Source of the DNA: Flagellimonas myxillae
GTDB taxonomy: Bacteria > Bacteroidota > Bacteroidia > Flavobacteriales > Flavobacteriaceae
Direction: 5' to 3'
Assembly: GCF_023502235.1 (NCBI RefSeq)
Contig: NZ_JAMFLY010000002.1
Coordinates: forward strand, 682,001 to 746,000
Length of the DNA: 64,000 bases
Each line of letters begins with the position of its first letter. The stretch's first letter is position 1. Made by a program: the position numbers and the translations under genes. This document shows positions 44,882 to 53,012 of the stretch, piece after piece. Below the pieces are notes generated by a model. The model was given only the letters and a program-made list of their open reading frames with translations. It did no database searches and was not told the origin of the DNA.

Positions 44882-44911
44882 GGAATAATTCCTATAAAAT
44901 GGAAATAATCC
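44882..44911 (-). promoter_or_regulatory. Two related palindromes upstream of dinB
   Basis: GGAATAATTCC (44882-44892) is a perfect palindrome and GGAAATAATCC (44901-44911) is a close copy; their starts are 19 bases apart. They lie 28-57 bases before the dinB ATG, where a repressor of the damage response would bind. A near-consensus TAATTTAG box (44873-44880) adjoins them. Confidence 0.4.
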
Positions 44912-44967
44912 AAATAATTCAATTTGAAAAACGTGAGGAAAGGAAATGTGAAGTTTTGGGAACTATT

Positions 44968-45249
44968 TTATTTGAATAGATCCGAATGACTGCCAATACG
45001 GACGAGCTTGATAACCTTGGGGGATTCAATTTGTATCCAGATAATTAGTAAATCGGGTTTAATATGGCATTCCCAATTATCGCTATATCTGCCGGAAAGC
45101 TTGTGGGGTTTAATTTTTTGGGGAATACCTTTGACTCCCTTTAGCTGTAGTGCCTTGAGTACTGCTGTAGTTAATTTAAAATCCTTTTCGTTGTTCTTTA
45201 CCTTTTTTAAATCCTTTTTAAATTGGGTCGTAGGGACTAATTGGTACAT
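44968..45249 (-). CDS. YafQ/RelE-type mRNA interferase toxin
   Basis: A 93-residue toxin. The C-terminal half carries the YafQ set: His49 in P-H-K-L-S-G, His62 in E-C-H-I, Asp66 in K-P-D, Arg84 in V-R-I-G, His88 and Phe92, in the same order and spacing as the E. coli protein. Such toxins cut mRNA at the ribosome. It lies 14 bases downstream of the antitoxin gene, the usual order, and shares its promoter. Nothing suggests inactivation. Confidence 0.9.
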   Translation of the reverse strand: MYQLVPTTQFKKDLKKVKNNEKDFKLTTAVLKALQLKGVKGIPQKIKPHKLSGRYSDNWECHIKPDLLIIWIQIESPKVIKLVRIGSHSDLFK

Positions 45250-45263
45250 GGATATATTGGTGG

Positions 45264-45491
45264 TTAAAGCTCGTCCAAGAACTTGCCCAAATCATCAATA
45301 GGAGCTAGGTTATCACTGTTCCTGGCCTCTTCAATGGCAGATTTGGTTTCTTCATTGGGTATATTCCCAACATCATTGTACAATAAAAACTCAATATAAT
45401 TATTGAGACTTCTTCTTTGTGCTTTTGCTTTCGCCCGAACAAGTTCAATCAATTCCTCATCAAAGCGGAGGGCAACCTGTTTTGTTTTCAT
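45264..45491 (-). CDS. Ribbon-helix-helix antitoxin
   Basis: A 75-residue protein from the ATG at 45491 (M-K-T-K-Q-V-A-L-R-F), chosen because the promoter lies just upstream of it. Residues 5-45 form a ribbon-helix-helix DNA-binding unit (V-A-L-R-F-D-E-E-L then two helices). The acidic C-terminus (D-L-G-K-F-L-D-E-L) is likely to wrap the toxin. It would neutralise the YafQ-like toxin and repress its own promoter by binding the palindrome at 45526-45544. Confidence 0.85.
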   Translation of the reverse strand: MKTKQVALRFDEELIELVRAKAKAQRRSLNNYIEFLLYNDVGNIPNEETKSAIEEARNSDNLAPIDDLGKFLDEL

Positions 45492-45515
45492 TATATCCTG
45501 GATTGAGGTATGCCA

Positions 45516-45555
45516 CAAAGCTAATGTATATCATTATGATATACAAATGATATAT
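45516..45555 (-). promoter_or_regulatory. Promoter and operators of the toxin-antitoxin pair
   Basis: On the minus strand TTTG (45544-45547), 20 bases, TAGCTTTG (45516-45523) form a good Bacteroidota promoter, 25 bases before the antitoxin ATG. The spacer is filled by a perfect palindrome GTATATCAT-T-ATGATATAC (45526-45544). A second site TATACAAATGATATAT (45540-45555) overlaps the upstream element. Both fit autorepression by the antitoxin. Confidence 0.7.
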
Positions 45556-45601
45556 AAGTGATAAAAAATATATGTGGATACAGTCCATCTGTTTTCTGTT
45601 C

Positions 45602-45617
45602 TATACAAGTGATATAT
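45602..45617. promoter_or_regulatory. Distal copy of the antitoxin-type operator
   Basis: TATACAAGTGATATAT differs in one base from the copy at 45540-45555. It lies 62 bases further upstream, between the antitoxin promoter and the promoter of the candidate small RNA, so the same repressor could affect both. Confidence 0.5.
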
Positions 45618-45661
45618 CGTTAGGGGGATTAAAATCTGTGCCGTTATTCAAAAATCATTCC

Positions 45662-45669
45662 TATCTTTG
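45662..45669 (+). promoter_or_regulatory. Promoter box of the candidate small RNA
   Basis: TATCTTTG matches TAnnTTTG exactly. A weak TGTG element lies 21 bases upstream (45637-45640). No gene follows on this strand before the terminator at 45743-45771. Confidence 0.5.
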
Positions 45670-45675
45670 CCGTGT

Positions 45676-45772
45676 TGTGTTGGATTTCAATCTGTAATAA
45701 GATTGGAATCAGGTTGAGGTATCAACGTGATGCCCGCCAATGAAAGGCTTTCCATTTGGAAGGCTTTTTTTG
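45676..45772 (+). ncRNA. Candidate small RNA of about 95 bases
   Basis: A promoter box, a hairpin (ATTTCAATCT, 6-base loop, AGATTGGAAT with one G-U pair, 45684-45709), an unpaired middle with T-G-C-C-C-G-C-C-A, and a terminator follow one another within 110 bases with no reading frame. I do not recognise a known RNA family. It could be a free-standing RNA or a leader RNA whose gene has been lost. Start and end are inferred from the promoter and terminator. Confidence 0.45.
45743..45771 (+). terminator. Terminator of the candidate small RNA
   Basis: An 11-base-pair stem with two G-U pairs (core GCTTTCC / GGAAGGC, loop ATTT) followed by seven T on the plus strand. Confidence 0.75.
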
Positions 45773-45831
45773 TTAGTGAAGCTCAATTTTGGAAAGGTCA
45801 TGTGCCGCATCCGAAATTGTTAGCTGAGCTA

Positions 45832-45852
45832 ATTCCGCCAAAAAGGCGGAAT
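45832..45852. other. Hairpin downstream of hutG
   Basis: A perfect stem ATTCCGCC / GGCGGAAT with a loop of five A, 92 bases after the hutG stop. There is no T run, so it may act only as an RNA 3' end stabiliser. The 21 bases around 45820-45841 are partly repeated at 45884-45905 (TAG..GAG.TAAT.CCGCC). Confidence 0.4.
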
Positions 45853-45943
45853 CCCTTTAATCGTATTGGTAGTATAGTAATCTATAGTTGAGTTAATACC
45901 GCCAACCGAGCAAAACCTTCTAATCCAAAAAGAAAAATACCGT

Positions 45944-46912
45944 TTAGGGAAACAACAAATGGGCAATGTGGTGCACCAGCGAAGCGGCAAGTTTGGCAGT
46001 TTGCCCATCCACATCATATTTTGGGTTCATTTCTGCCAAGTCCACACTGATTAATTTTCCCGATGCAATAATCGTCTTTAAGCACTCCAACACAATTTGT
46101 GGGGTAAAGCCCATAGGGGAGGGAGCACTTACGCCTGGCGCATAGGCCGAGGAAAACCCATCTAAATCAATGGTTACATATGCGTTATCCACCGTCTTTA
46201 TAAAGGCATTGATCCATGTATTGATTTCATCCAGAAACTGGATTTGAAATGTATCCGAGAGTATAAAATTGACATCAAGTTCCTTGGCTGTTTGAAAAAG
46301 ATTGCGGTCGTTGGCATCTTTTCGGATACCTAGACAGAGGTAGTTGAATTTGATGTTTTCCTTTTTGCACTCCATGGCAATTTGATAAAATGGAGTGCCC
46401 GAATTGTTGTTCTGGGTGTTCTGCCGAAGATCAAAGTGCGCGTCAAAATTAATGATGCCAATGGTTTGCCCTTCTTTTTTCGAACCAAGATGGGTTTTTA
46501 TTCCATGATAATGTCCATAGGCCACATCGTGCCCTCCGCCCAAGACAATGGGAAACTGTTTTTTATCCAATAGGGAGGTTACCCCCAGACTTAGCGCTTG
46601 TTGGGATGCTTCCATATCCCCATCAGAACAAGTGATATTCCCCGCATCGTACAACTGAACCGTGCTCGGCAGATGGTTGGGCATTTTCGCCAAGCTGTTT
46701 TTTATGACATCGGGGCCTTTTACCGCCCCAACCCGACCTTGGTTTCGCTTTACGCCCTCGTCACAAGCATAGCCTAAAAGCGCAATGGACTTTTTAGGTG
46801 GTTCGGGAATTTCATCCAGAGGTACGCACTTCACTTTTTCGTGAAGATAGAGGCTTTTATTACTGATACGCCCCTGCCAATTGTCCTTTTTAGGTGCACT
46901 GTAGTGTTTCAT
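45944..46912 (-). CDS. hutG: Formimidoylglutamase (arginase family)
   Basis: A 322-residue ureohydrolase from the ATG at 46912 (a TTG nine bases upstream is less likely). The two-manganese site is complete: G-G-G-H-D, N-F-D-A-H-F-D and T-I-D-L-D-G-F, with the arginase-family P-G-V-S-A-P-S loop. In this gene set it hydrolyses N-formimidoyl-glutamate to glutamate and formamide, the last step of histidine breakdown. It is separated from hutU by about 250 bases, so it may have its own promoter, though it is on the same strand. Confidence 0.92.
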   Translation of the reverse strand: MKHYSAPKKDNWQGRISNKSLYLHEKVKCVPLDEIPEPPKKSIALLGYACDEGVKRNQGRVGAVKGPDVIKNSLAKMPNHLPSTVQLYDAGNITCSDGDMEASQQALSLGVTSLLDKKQFPIVLGGGHDVAYGHYHGIKTHLGSKKEGQTIGIINFDAHFDLRQNTQNNNSGTPFYQIAMECKKENIKFNYLCLGIRKDANDRNLFQTAKELDVNFILSDTFQIQFLDEINTWINAFIKTVDNAYVTIDLDGFSSAYAPGVSAPSPMGFTPQIVLECLKTIIASGKLISVDLAEMNPKYDVDGQTAKLAASLVHHIAHLLFP

Positions 46913-47166
46913 GGGTTGCAATAGCTAGTTGACAATCATTGGCTTCGTTTAAAGACTTCCTGTTTTTCTAAATTTTTGACACAAATTTTCACCAAAGTTC
47001 TCGAATTTATTCAAGTTTTTTAAGCAATGGCCTAGCAAAATAAGAGCTGGATTTAAAGCCCTAAATAAAGTTCAACAAAACAATCCAAGGTATGCTGTAT
47101 GAATCCGTGAAATTCGTGTCTGAACATAATAAAGAACCACTTTTTCAAAAAGTTTAAATCATCTCA

Positions 47167-49182
47167 TTAGGCATCAAAAAGATGGTCCAAAATATCGGTT
47201 TCTACCAAATTGGGCAAGGTAACCTTCAAATTAGGTGTGCGTTCCATTTCGCGTTTAATGGCAAAAAGGGCTTCCTTGTTCCGTGCCCAACTTCTTCGGG
47301 AAATTCCATTGTTTACATCATAAAACAACATGCTCTGCAGCCTCCTCGAAGCTTCTTTGGAGCCATCCAACACCATTCCAAAGCCACCGTTCATTACTTC
47401 GCCCCATCCTACACCTCCGCCGTTGTGGATGGAAACCCAGGTAGCACCTCGAAAACTATCGCCAATCACGTTGTGTATGGCCATATCCGCGGTAAACTTA
47501 CTCCCGTCGTAAATGTTGCTGGTCTCCCGAAACGGGGAATCGGTACCACTTACATCGTGGTGATCTCTGCCCAGCACAACCGGAGCAGTGATATCACCAT
47601 TGGCAATGGCTTGGTTAAAAGCCTCCGCAATTTTGGCCCTGCCTTCAGCATCCGCATATAAGATTCGCGCTTGTGAACCCACCACCAATCTATTTTGCTT
47701 TGCTTCTTCAATCCACTTGATATTGTCCTGCATCTGCTGTTGGATTTCCTCTGGAGCTTTCGCCTTGATTTGTTTCATGACTTCTAGGGCGATGGCATCC
47801 GTTTTTTGCAGATCGGATGGATTTCCAGAAGTGCACACCCATCGGAATGGACCAAAACCGTAATCAAAACACATGGGTCCCAAAATATCCTGTACATAGG
47901 AAGGATATCTGAAATCAATATTATTTTGGGCCATTACATCGCCACCGGCACGGGAAACCTCCAATAAAAAGGCATTTCCATAATCGAAAAAATAGGTTCC
48001 TTTTTTTGTGTGCTTGTTGATGGCATTGATTTGCCTTCGTAAGGATTCCTGTACTTTTTCCTTAAACGCGGAAGGATTTTCTGCCATAAGCGCATTGGCT
48101 TCTTCAAAGGATAATCCTGCTGGGTAATATCCCCCTGCCCACGGATTGTGCAGGGAAGTCTGGTCCGATCCGAGATGCACAAAAATTCCTGCCTCAAGAA
48201 ATTGCTCCCAGACGTCCACCACATTTCCGATATATCCCAGGGAAACAACTTCATTTTGGGCAATGGCTTTTTTAGTACGTTCGACCAACGCTGATATATT
48301 GGTCCAAAGTTCGTCGACCCAACCTTGTTCATGTCTCTTTTTTGCGGCTTCGGGGTTTACCTCGGCACAAACGGTGATACAGCTGGCAATATTCCCCGCC
48401 TTTGGTTGGGCACCGCTCATACCTCCCAGTCCGGCTGTAAGGAATACTTTTCCTTCCGGATTTTCTCCTTTTTGGAGTACTTTCCTAAATGCGTTCATCA
48501 CGGTTATCGCAGTTCCGTGTACAATGCCCTGCGGACCGATGTACATATAGGAACCAGCGGTCATTTGCCCATATTGGGTGACCCCCAAGGCGTTGAATTT
48601 TTCCCAGTCATCGGGTTGGGAGTAGTTGGGAATCATCATTCCATTGGTCACCACCACCCGTGGAGCTTCCGCTGGGGAAGGAAACAATCCCATGGGGTGG
48701 CCAGAATACATGTGCAGGGTCTGTTCCTCGGTCATTTCGGCCAAATACTTCATGGTCAACAGGTATTGTGCCCAATTTTGGAAAACGGCCCCATTGCCCC
48801 CGTAGGTGATCAATTCTTCAGGATGTTGCGCTACGGCAGGGTCCAGGTTGTTCTGGATCATTAACATGATGGCCGCAGCTTGTTTGGATTTGGCTGGGTA
48901 ATCCGAAATGGGTCGGGCATACATTTTATAATCCGGTTTAAACCGGTGCATATATATCCGACCGAATGTCTTGAGCTCTTCGGAAAATTCCGTTGCCAAT
49001 GCTCTATGCCATGCCACCGGAAAGTAGCGCAAGGCATTTTGAACTGCCAATTTCTTTTCTTCCAGGGATAGCATATCCTTCCGTTTGGGTGCGCGGTTAC
49101 CTCCGGTTGGATAGGGCCTAGCTGGAGGAAGTTGCGCAGGGATACCTTGAAGGATCTGTGACTTGAATTCTTGAAGTTCCAT
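47167..49182 (-). CDS. hutU: Urocanate hydratase
   Basis: A 671-residue urocanase, longer than the 550-residue bacterial type, in the size class found in Bacteroidota. It has the NAD-binding and active-site cysteine region F-R-W-V-C-T-S-G-N-P and the G-R-D-H-H-D-V-S-G-T-D segment expected for urocanase. It converts urocanate to imidazolonepropionate, the second step of the pathway. The ATG at 49182 (M-E-L-Q-E-F) lies one base after the hutI stop codon, so coupled translation is likely; the longer frame from 49197 would overlap hutI. Confidence 0.93.
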   Translation of the reverse strand: MELQEFKSQILQGIPAQLPPARPYPTGGNRAPKRKDMLSLEEKKLAVQNALRYFPVAWHRALATEFSEELKTFGRIYMHRFKPDYKMYARPISDYPAKSKQAAAIMLMIQNNLDPAVAQHPEELITYGGNGAVFQNWAQYLLTMKYLAEMTEEQTLHMYSGHPMGLFPSPAEAPRVVVTNGMMIPNYSQPDDWEKFNALGVTQYGQMTAGSYMYIGPQGIVHGTAITVMNAFRKVLQKGENPEGKVFLTAGLGGMSGAQPKAGNIASCITVCAEVNPEAAKKRHEQGWVDELWTNISALVERTKKAIAQNEVVSLGYIGNVVDVWEQFLEAGIFVHLGSDQTSLHNPWAGGYYPAGLSFEEANALMAENPSAFKEKVQESLRRQINAINKHTKKGTYFFDYGNAFLLEVSRAGGDVMAQNNIDFRYPSYVQDILGPMCFDYGFGPFRWVCTSGNPSDLQKTDAIALEVMKQIKAKAPEEIQQQMQDNIKWIEEAKQNRLVVGSQARILYADAEGRAKIAEAFNQAIANGDITAPVVLGRDHHDVSGTDSPFRETSNIYDGSKFTADMAIHNVIGDSFRGATWVSIHNGGGVGWGEVMNGGFGMVLDGSKEASRRLQSMLFYDVNNGISRRSWARNKEALFAIKREMERTPNLKVTLPNLVETDILDHLFDA

Positions 49183-49183
49183 A

Positions 49184-50419
49184 TTAATTGCTTTCAAAAA
49201 CGTTTTTACCGGCTTTCCAGACCGAGCTTGGTTTTAATTGTCCTTGATGATAGGTGATCTCTTGATAATTGTTTGTTGGGAACAGCACAAAATCGGCCTG
49301 CATTCCAGGATAAAGACTTCCACGGTCCGAAAGATTTAAGGCAGCGGCAGCCCTAAAAGTGATTCCCGCCAGGATTTCGGTATTGGACAATTTTTCAAAA
49401 GTTCCTAAAATACTTGCCTGGGTGAGCAGGTCGCCCATTGGTGCCGAGCCCGGATTGTGGTCACTGGCAATGGCCAAAGCCCCGCCGGCATCCAAGAGTT
49501 TTCTTGCCGGAGTAAAATCGCATCCCAATCCCAATGAAGCCCCTGGTAAAGCAGTGGCAATCACCTTGCTATTGGCCAACAGCTGGATTTCTTTTTCGGT
49601 ACTGGCTTCCAAATGGTCGGCACTTATGGCACCAAATTTTACCGCTACTTCGCTGCCGCTGGTGGTAAATTGGTCGGCATGTACTGTAATATCAAATCCC
49701 ATTTCCTTGGCTTTTGCAAAATAGGGCTCTATTTCTGTTGCGGAAAATGCACTGTCTTCGATAAAGGCATCGACCCGATTGGTGAGTCCTTCGGATTTTA
49801 GGACAGGAAACAGCTTTGTGATGATTTCATCTAGGTAGCTGCCTTCTCCTTGCCAATCCTTGGGTTTTATGTGGGCCGCCAAACAGGTAGTCACCAAATC
49901 AACAGAAGTTTTATCATTGGCACTCTTAATGGCCCGAAGCATTTTCAGCTCCTCGTCCACAGAAAGTCCATAACCACTTTTTACTTCGATGGTGGTAATC
50001 CCATTTTTCAAGTGTGTTTCACTTCGCGTAATAATCCCTGCTTCCAATTCGGATTGGGATGCTTTTCGGGTTTGGGTAACGGTGTCCCAAATGCCTCCTC
50101 CTGCCTTGGCGATTTCCAAATAGGAAACCCCTGCATTTCGCAAGGCATAGTCCCTGGCGCGGGAGCCTCCAAAACAGATATGGGTATGCGCATCCACAAA
50201 TCCGGGTAAGCAAACATGCTGCCCTTCAATGTGATGAACCTCGACTTCCGAAGATATTAGATCTTCAAAAACGCCGATCTTTTCAATTTTTCCTTCGGAA
50301 ATCAATAGCCCTCCGTTTTCAATAATGGGTAGTTCCGAATCCTTCAAACTGCCTTTTAAGGGCAAATTGCTCATAGGGAGTAGTTGGGCAAACGGGCCAA
50401 TTAGTATAGATTTCTCCAT
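49184..50419 (-). CDS. hutI: Imidazolonepropionase
   Basis: A 411-residue amidohydrolase-fold enzyme. The metal-binding start of the barrel is F-V-D-A-H-T-H-I-C-F-G-G-S-R, and later H-A-D-Q, A-D-H-L-E and A-S-D-H-N-P-G-S carry further ligands. It opens the imidazolone ring to give formimidoylglutamate. The ATG at 50419 (M-E-K-S-I-L-I-G) is chosen because it begins 4 bases after the hutH stop codon; the 28 residues further upstream in the frame are coded inside hutH and do not belong to the family. Confidence 0.94.
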   Translation of the reverse strand: MEKSILIGPFAQLLPMSNLPLKGSLKDSELPIIENGGLLISEGKIEKIGVFEDLISSEVEVHHIEGQHVCLPGFVDAHTHICFGGSRARDYALRNAGVSYLEIAKAGGGIWDTVTQTRKASQSELEAGIITRSETHLKNGITTIEVKSGYGLSVDEELKMLRAIKSANDKTSVDLVTTCLAAHIKPKDWQGEGSYLDEIITKLFPVLKSEGLTNRVDAFIEDSAFSATEIEPYFAKAKEMGFDITVHADQFTTSGSEVAVKFGAISADHLEASTEKEIQLLANSKVIATALPGASLGLGCDFTPARKLLDAGGALAIASDHNPGSAPMGDLLTQASILGTFEKLSNTEILAGITFRAAAALNLSDRGSLYPGMQADFVLFPTNNYQEITYHQGQLKPSSVWKAGKNVFESN

Positions 50420-50423
50420 GGGA

Positions 50424-52001
50424 TCAATAGGTTTCAAATTCAACTTGATGGGGAGTGTTCCATTGCAATTTTTTATCGGCCATAACCTGTTCGACCAGGG
50501 CAATGATCTCCCCTTTTTGGATCATTTCGATTCCCTTTTCAATATCATCGGCAAAAACACGGTCGCTATCGGCAAAGGAAACCTGGGTTCGAATGAATTT
50601 ATAGATTTCATCCAGTAAAACACCAGATTTTAAAGGTTTTCTGTACTCAAAAGCTTGAGCAGCGGTCAAAAGTTCTATGGACAGGATTTTTTCCACATTT
50701 TCAATAATGCGAAGTGCCTTACGACCACTTATAGAGCCCATGCTCACATGATCTTCCTGCCCCAACGAAGTTGGAATACTGTCGGCGCTTGCCGGGAAGC
50801 ACAAACTTTTGTTCTCACTAGCCAGGGCGGCCGAAGTGTATTGGAGGATCATATAACCCGAGTTGATCCCAGTGTCTTCCATTAACAATTTGGGCACCCC
50901 TGGGCTGTTTCCCTCCAAGGCAAGGTATATTCTTCGATCAGAGATATTGCCAAGTTCTGACGAGGCCAAGGCGGCATAATCCAGGGCCATGGCCAAAGGT
51001 TGACCGTGGAAATTACCCCCGCTTATGGTGAGCTCATCATTTATGATGACCGGGTTGTCCGTCACGGAATTTAATTCAGTTTCCAAAAGCTCCTTTAAAT
51101 GGAGCCAGGCATTTCTGGATGCGCCATGTACTTGGGGAATACATCGGAGCGAGTAAGGGTCTTGCACCCGCTCACAGTCGATATGATCTTCGAGAATTTC
51201 TGAGCCTTGAACAAGGGTTCGTATTCTCGCAGCCACATGCTGATTGCCCTTAAACGGACGCAAGGCATGCAATTCCTCAAAGAAGGGTTTTATGGAACCT
51301 TGCAATCCCTCCAGCATCATCGCACCGATAATATCGGCTTGTCTTAGGGCATACTGCATTTTTTGAACAACAAGAACGGCATGGGCCGCAATAAACTGGG
51401 TGCCGTTGATCAAGGCCAAACCTTCTTTTGGGCCAAGTTCCAATGCTTGCAATCCGGTTTTTTGGAACAGCTCTTTGGTAGCAATGGTCTTCCCTTCAAA
51501 GTCTACCTTGCCCAATCCGATTAGAGGGAGAAATAGATGGGAGAGTGGTGCTAAATCCCCAGATGCCCCCACGGAACCTTGGGATGGTACAACAGGAATA
51601 GCATCGTTTTCCAAATGCCACAACATCCGTTCAATGGTAGTGACCGCAATTCCTGAAAACCCCTTGGCCAATGCATGGATTTTTAGAATCAGCATAATCT
51701 TGGATAACCTCTTGGAAATGGGTTCGCCCACCCCCACACTATGACTCTGTAGGATATTGGATTGTAGGATTTTGGTATCCTCTTTGGAAATTTTGGTGTT
51801 GCACAAGGGACCAAATCCCGTATTGATGCCATAAACAATGTCCCCTCTTTCCACAATACGTTGTACTCGAAGACTGCTCGCCTTTATTTTTTCAAAGCAG
51901 GGCCCGGAGACCACACCTCGGATATCTCCTTTGGCAATGTCCAAAGCTACACCTGCGGTTAGATGGTCTTCGCCAAAATGAAATGTTTTGGGTTGTTGCA
52001 T
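50424..52001 (-). CDS. hutH: Histidine ammonia-lyase
   Basis: A 525-residue lyase with the self-processing triad Ala146-Ser147-Gly148 in G-S-V-G-A-S-G-D-L-A-P that forms the MIO cofactor. Y-G-I-N-T-G-F-G near 57-64 and G-N-F-H-G-Q-P near 325-331 are further family signatures. It removes ammonia from histidine to give urocanate, the first step of the pathway, and is the first gene of the operon hutH-hutI-hutU. It faces a LysR regulator gene across 77 bases that carry an inverted repeat. Confidence 0.95.
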   Translation of the reverse strand: MQQPKTFHFGEDHLTAGVALDIAKGDIRGVVSGPCFEKIKASSLRVQRIVERGDIVYGINTGFGPLCNTKISKEDTKILQSNILQSHSVGVGEPISKRLSKIMLILKIHALAKGFSGIAVTTIERMLWHLENDAIPVVPSQGSVGASGDLAPLSHLFLPLIGLGKVDFEGKTIATKELFQKTGLQALELGPKEGLALINGTQFIAAHAVLVVQKMQYALRQADIIGAMMLEGLQGSIKPFFEELHALRPFKGNQHVAARIRTLVQGSEILEDHIDCERVQDPYSLRCIPQVHGASRNAWLHLKELLETELNSVTDNPVIINDELTISGGNFHGQPLAMALDYAALASSELGNISDRRIYLALEGNSPGVPKLLMEDTGINSGYMILQYTSAALASENKSLCFPASADSIPTSLGQEDHVSMGSISGRKALRIIENVEKILSIELLTAAQAFEYRKPLKSGVLLDEIYKFIRTQVSFADSDRVFADDIEKGIEMIQKGEIIALVEQVMADKKLQWNTPHQVEFETY

Positions 52002-52050
52002 GCGAATAATTTTAGTAGATAAAGGTAAAATTCATGTTTAATAATTACCA

Positions 52051-52080
52051 ATACTTATTTTTGTAATAATCAATAAGTAT
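52051..52080 (+). promoter_or_regulatory. LysR-type inverted repeat and promoter box between hutH and the regulator
   Basis: ATACTTATT (52051-52059) and AATAAGTAT (52072-52080) form a perfect 9-base dyad; its right arm runs into the regulator's ATG. Inside it lies TATTTTTG (52056-52063), matching TAnnTTTG for the regulator. A LysR protein bound here would block its own gene and could activate hutH on the other side. Confidence 0.55.
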
Positions 52081-52966
52081 GAATTATCAAATTGAACTCA
52101 GACATTTTATCTATTTTTTGGCGGTAGCCGAGGAACTCCACTATCGGAAGGCTGCGGAAAAGCTATTTATTTCCCAACCCGGATTAAGTACCCAAATCAA
52201 ACAGATGGAAGAGATTTTACAGACCCAACTTTTTGTCCGCGATAAGAAAAAGGTAAGCCTGACGCCAGCAGGGGAATTTTTAAAAGGGGAAGTGGAATTT
52301 GTGCTCAACCATTTGGAACAGACCAAGAAACAATTGAAACTTATCGGCAAGGGGCATTTGGGAGAAGTACGCATTGGATTTTTGGGTTCTGCGATGCAAA
52401 ATGTGGTGCCCAATTTGCTATTGGACCTCAAACATAAATACCCATTGATCCATTCGAGTTTGGAAGAGTTATCCAACCGTGCCCAAATTAATGCCATTTT
52501 GCACGACCGACTTGACTTGGGCTTTGTACGGTTGGCAAGAGTTCCCAAGGGGCTCATATTAAAGCCTGTTTTTGAGGATACATTTTCCCTGGTTCTTCCT
52601 GAGGACCACCCATTGGATGCTAAAACCTTTAAAGGGATGAAACAAGCGGCCGGAGATGATTTTATCTTGTTTTCGCAGGACTATAGTCCTTTGTATTATG
52701 ATACGGTTTTAAGTATTTGCGAAGATGCCGGATTTACACCGAGGGTTTCCCATAAATCGGTTCATGCCCAAACCATTTTTAAGTTGGTCGAAAACAAATT
52801 GGGTATTGCCATTGTCCCAACAGCTTTGCAATACGGCTTTCAAATGAAGGTGAAGTTCATCGAGTTGAAACGCATCAAACAACGGGCGGTACTTTCCATG
52901 GTATGGAAAGAGGACAACAGAAATCCCGCGCTTCAAAATTGCATGGAATTGCTCTTAAAAATGTAG
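52079..52966 (+). CDS. LysR-type regulator, probably of the hut operon
   Basis: A 295-residue regulator with the LysR helix-turn-helix in the first 65 residues (H-F-I-Y-F-L-A-V-A-E-E-L-H-Y-R-K-A-A, S-Q-P-G-L-S-T-Q-I-K) and a periplasmic-binding-like effector domain from about 90 on (G-E-V-R-I-G-F). Divergent placement from hutH with a shared dyad implies it controls the histidine pathway, with urocanate or histidine as a possible effector. Many bacteria use HutC or HutP instead; the LysR choice is inferred from position only. Confidence 0.85.
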   Translation: MNYQIELRHFIYFLAVAEELHYRKAAEKLFISQPGLSTQIKQMEEILQTQLFVRDKKKVSLTPAGEFLKGEVEFVLNHLEQTKKQLKLIGKGHLGEVRIGFLGSAMQNVVPNLLLDLKHKYPLIHSSLEELSNRAQINAILHDRLDLGFVRLARVPKGLILKPVFEDTFSLVLPEDHPLDAKTFKGMKQAAGDDFILFSQDYSPLYYDTVLSICEDAGFTPRVSHKSVHAQTIFKLVENKLGIAIVPTALQYGFQMKVKFIELKRIKQRAVLSMVWKEDNRNPALQNCMELLLKM

Positions 52967-52985
52967 TGACGGAGGGAGCAAGGCT

Positions 52986-52993
52986 TATCTTTG
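52986..52993 (+). promoter_or_regulatory. Promoter box of the nitroreductase gene
   Basis: TATCTTTG matches TAnnTTTG exactly and ends 20 bases before the ATG at 53013. No good TTTG element is seen at the usual distance. Confidence 0.45.
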
Positions 52994-53012
52994 GAACCAT
53001 ATAGTGTGTATT

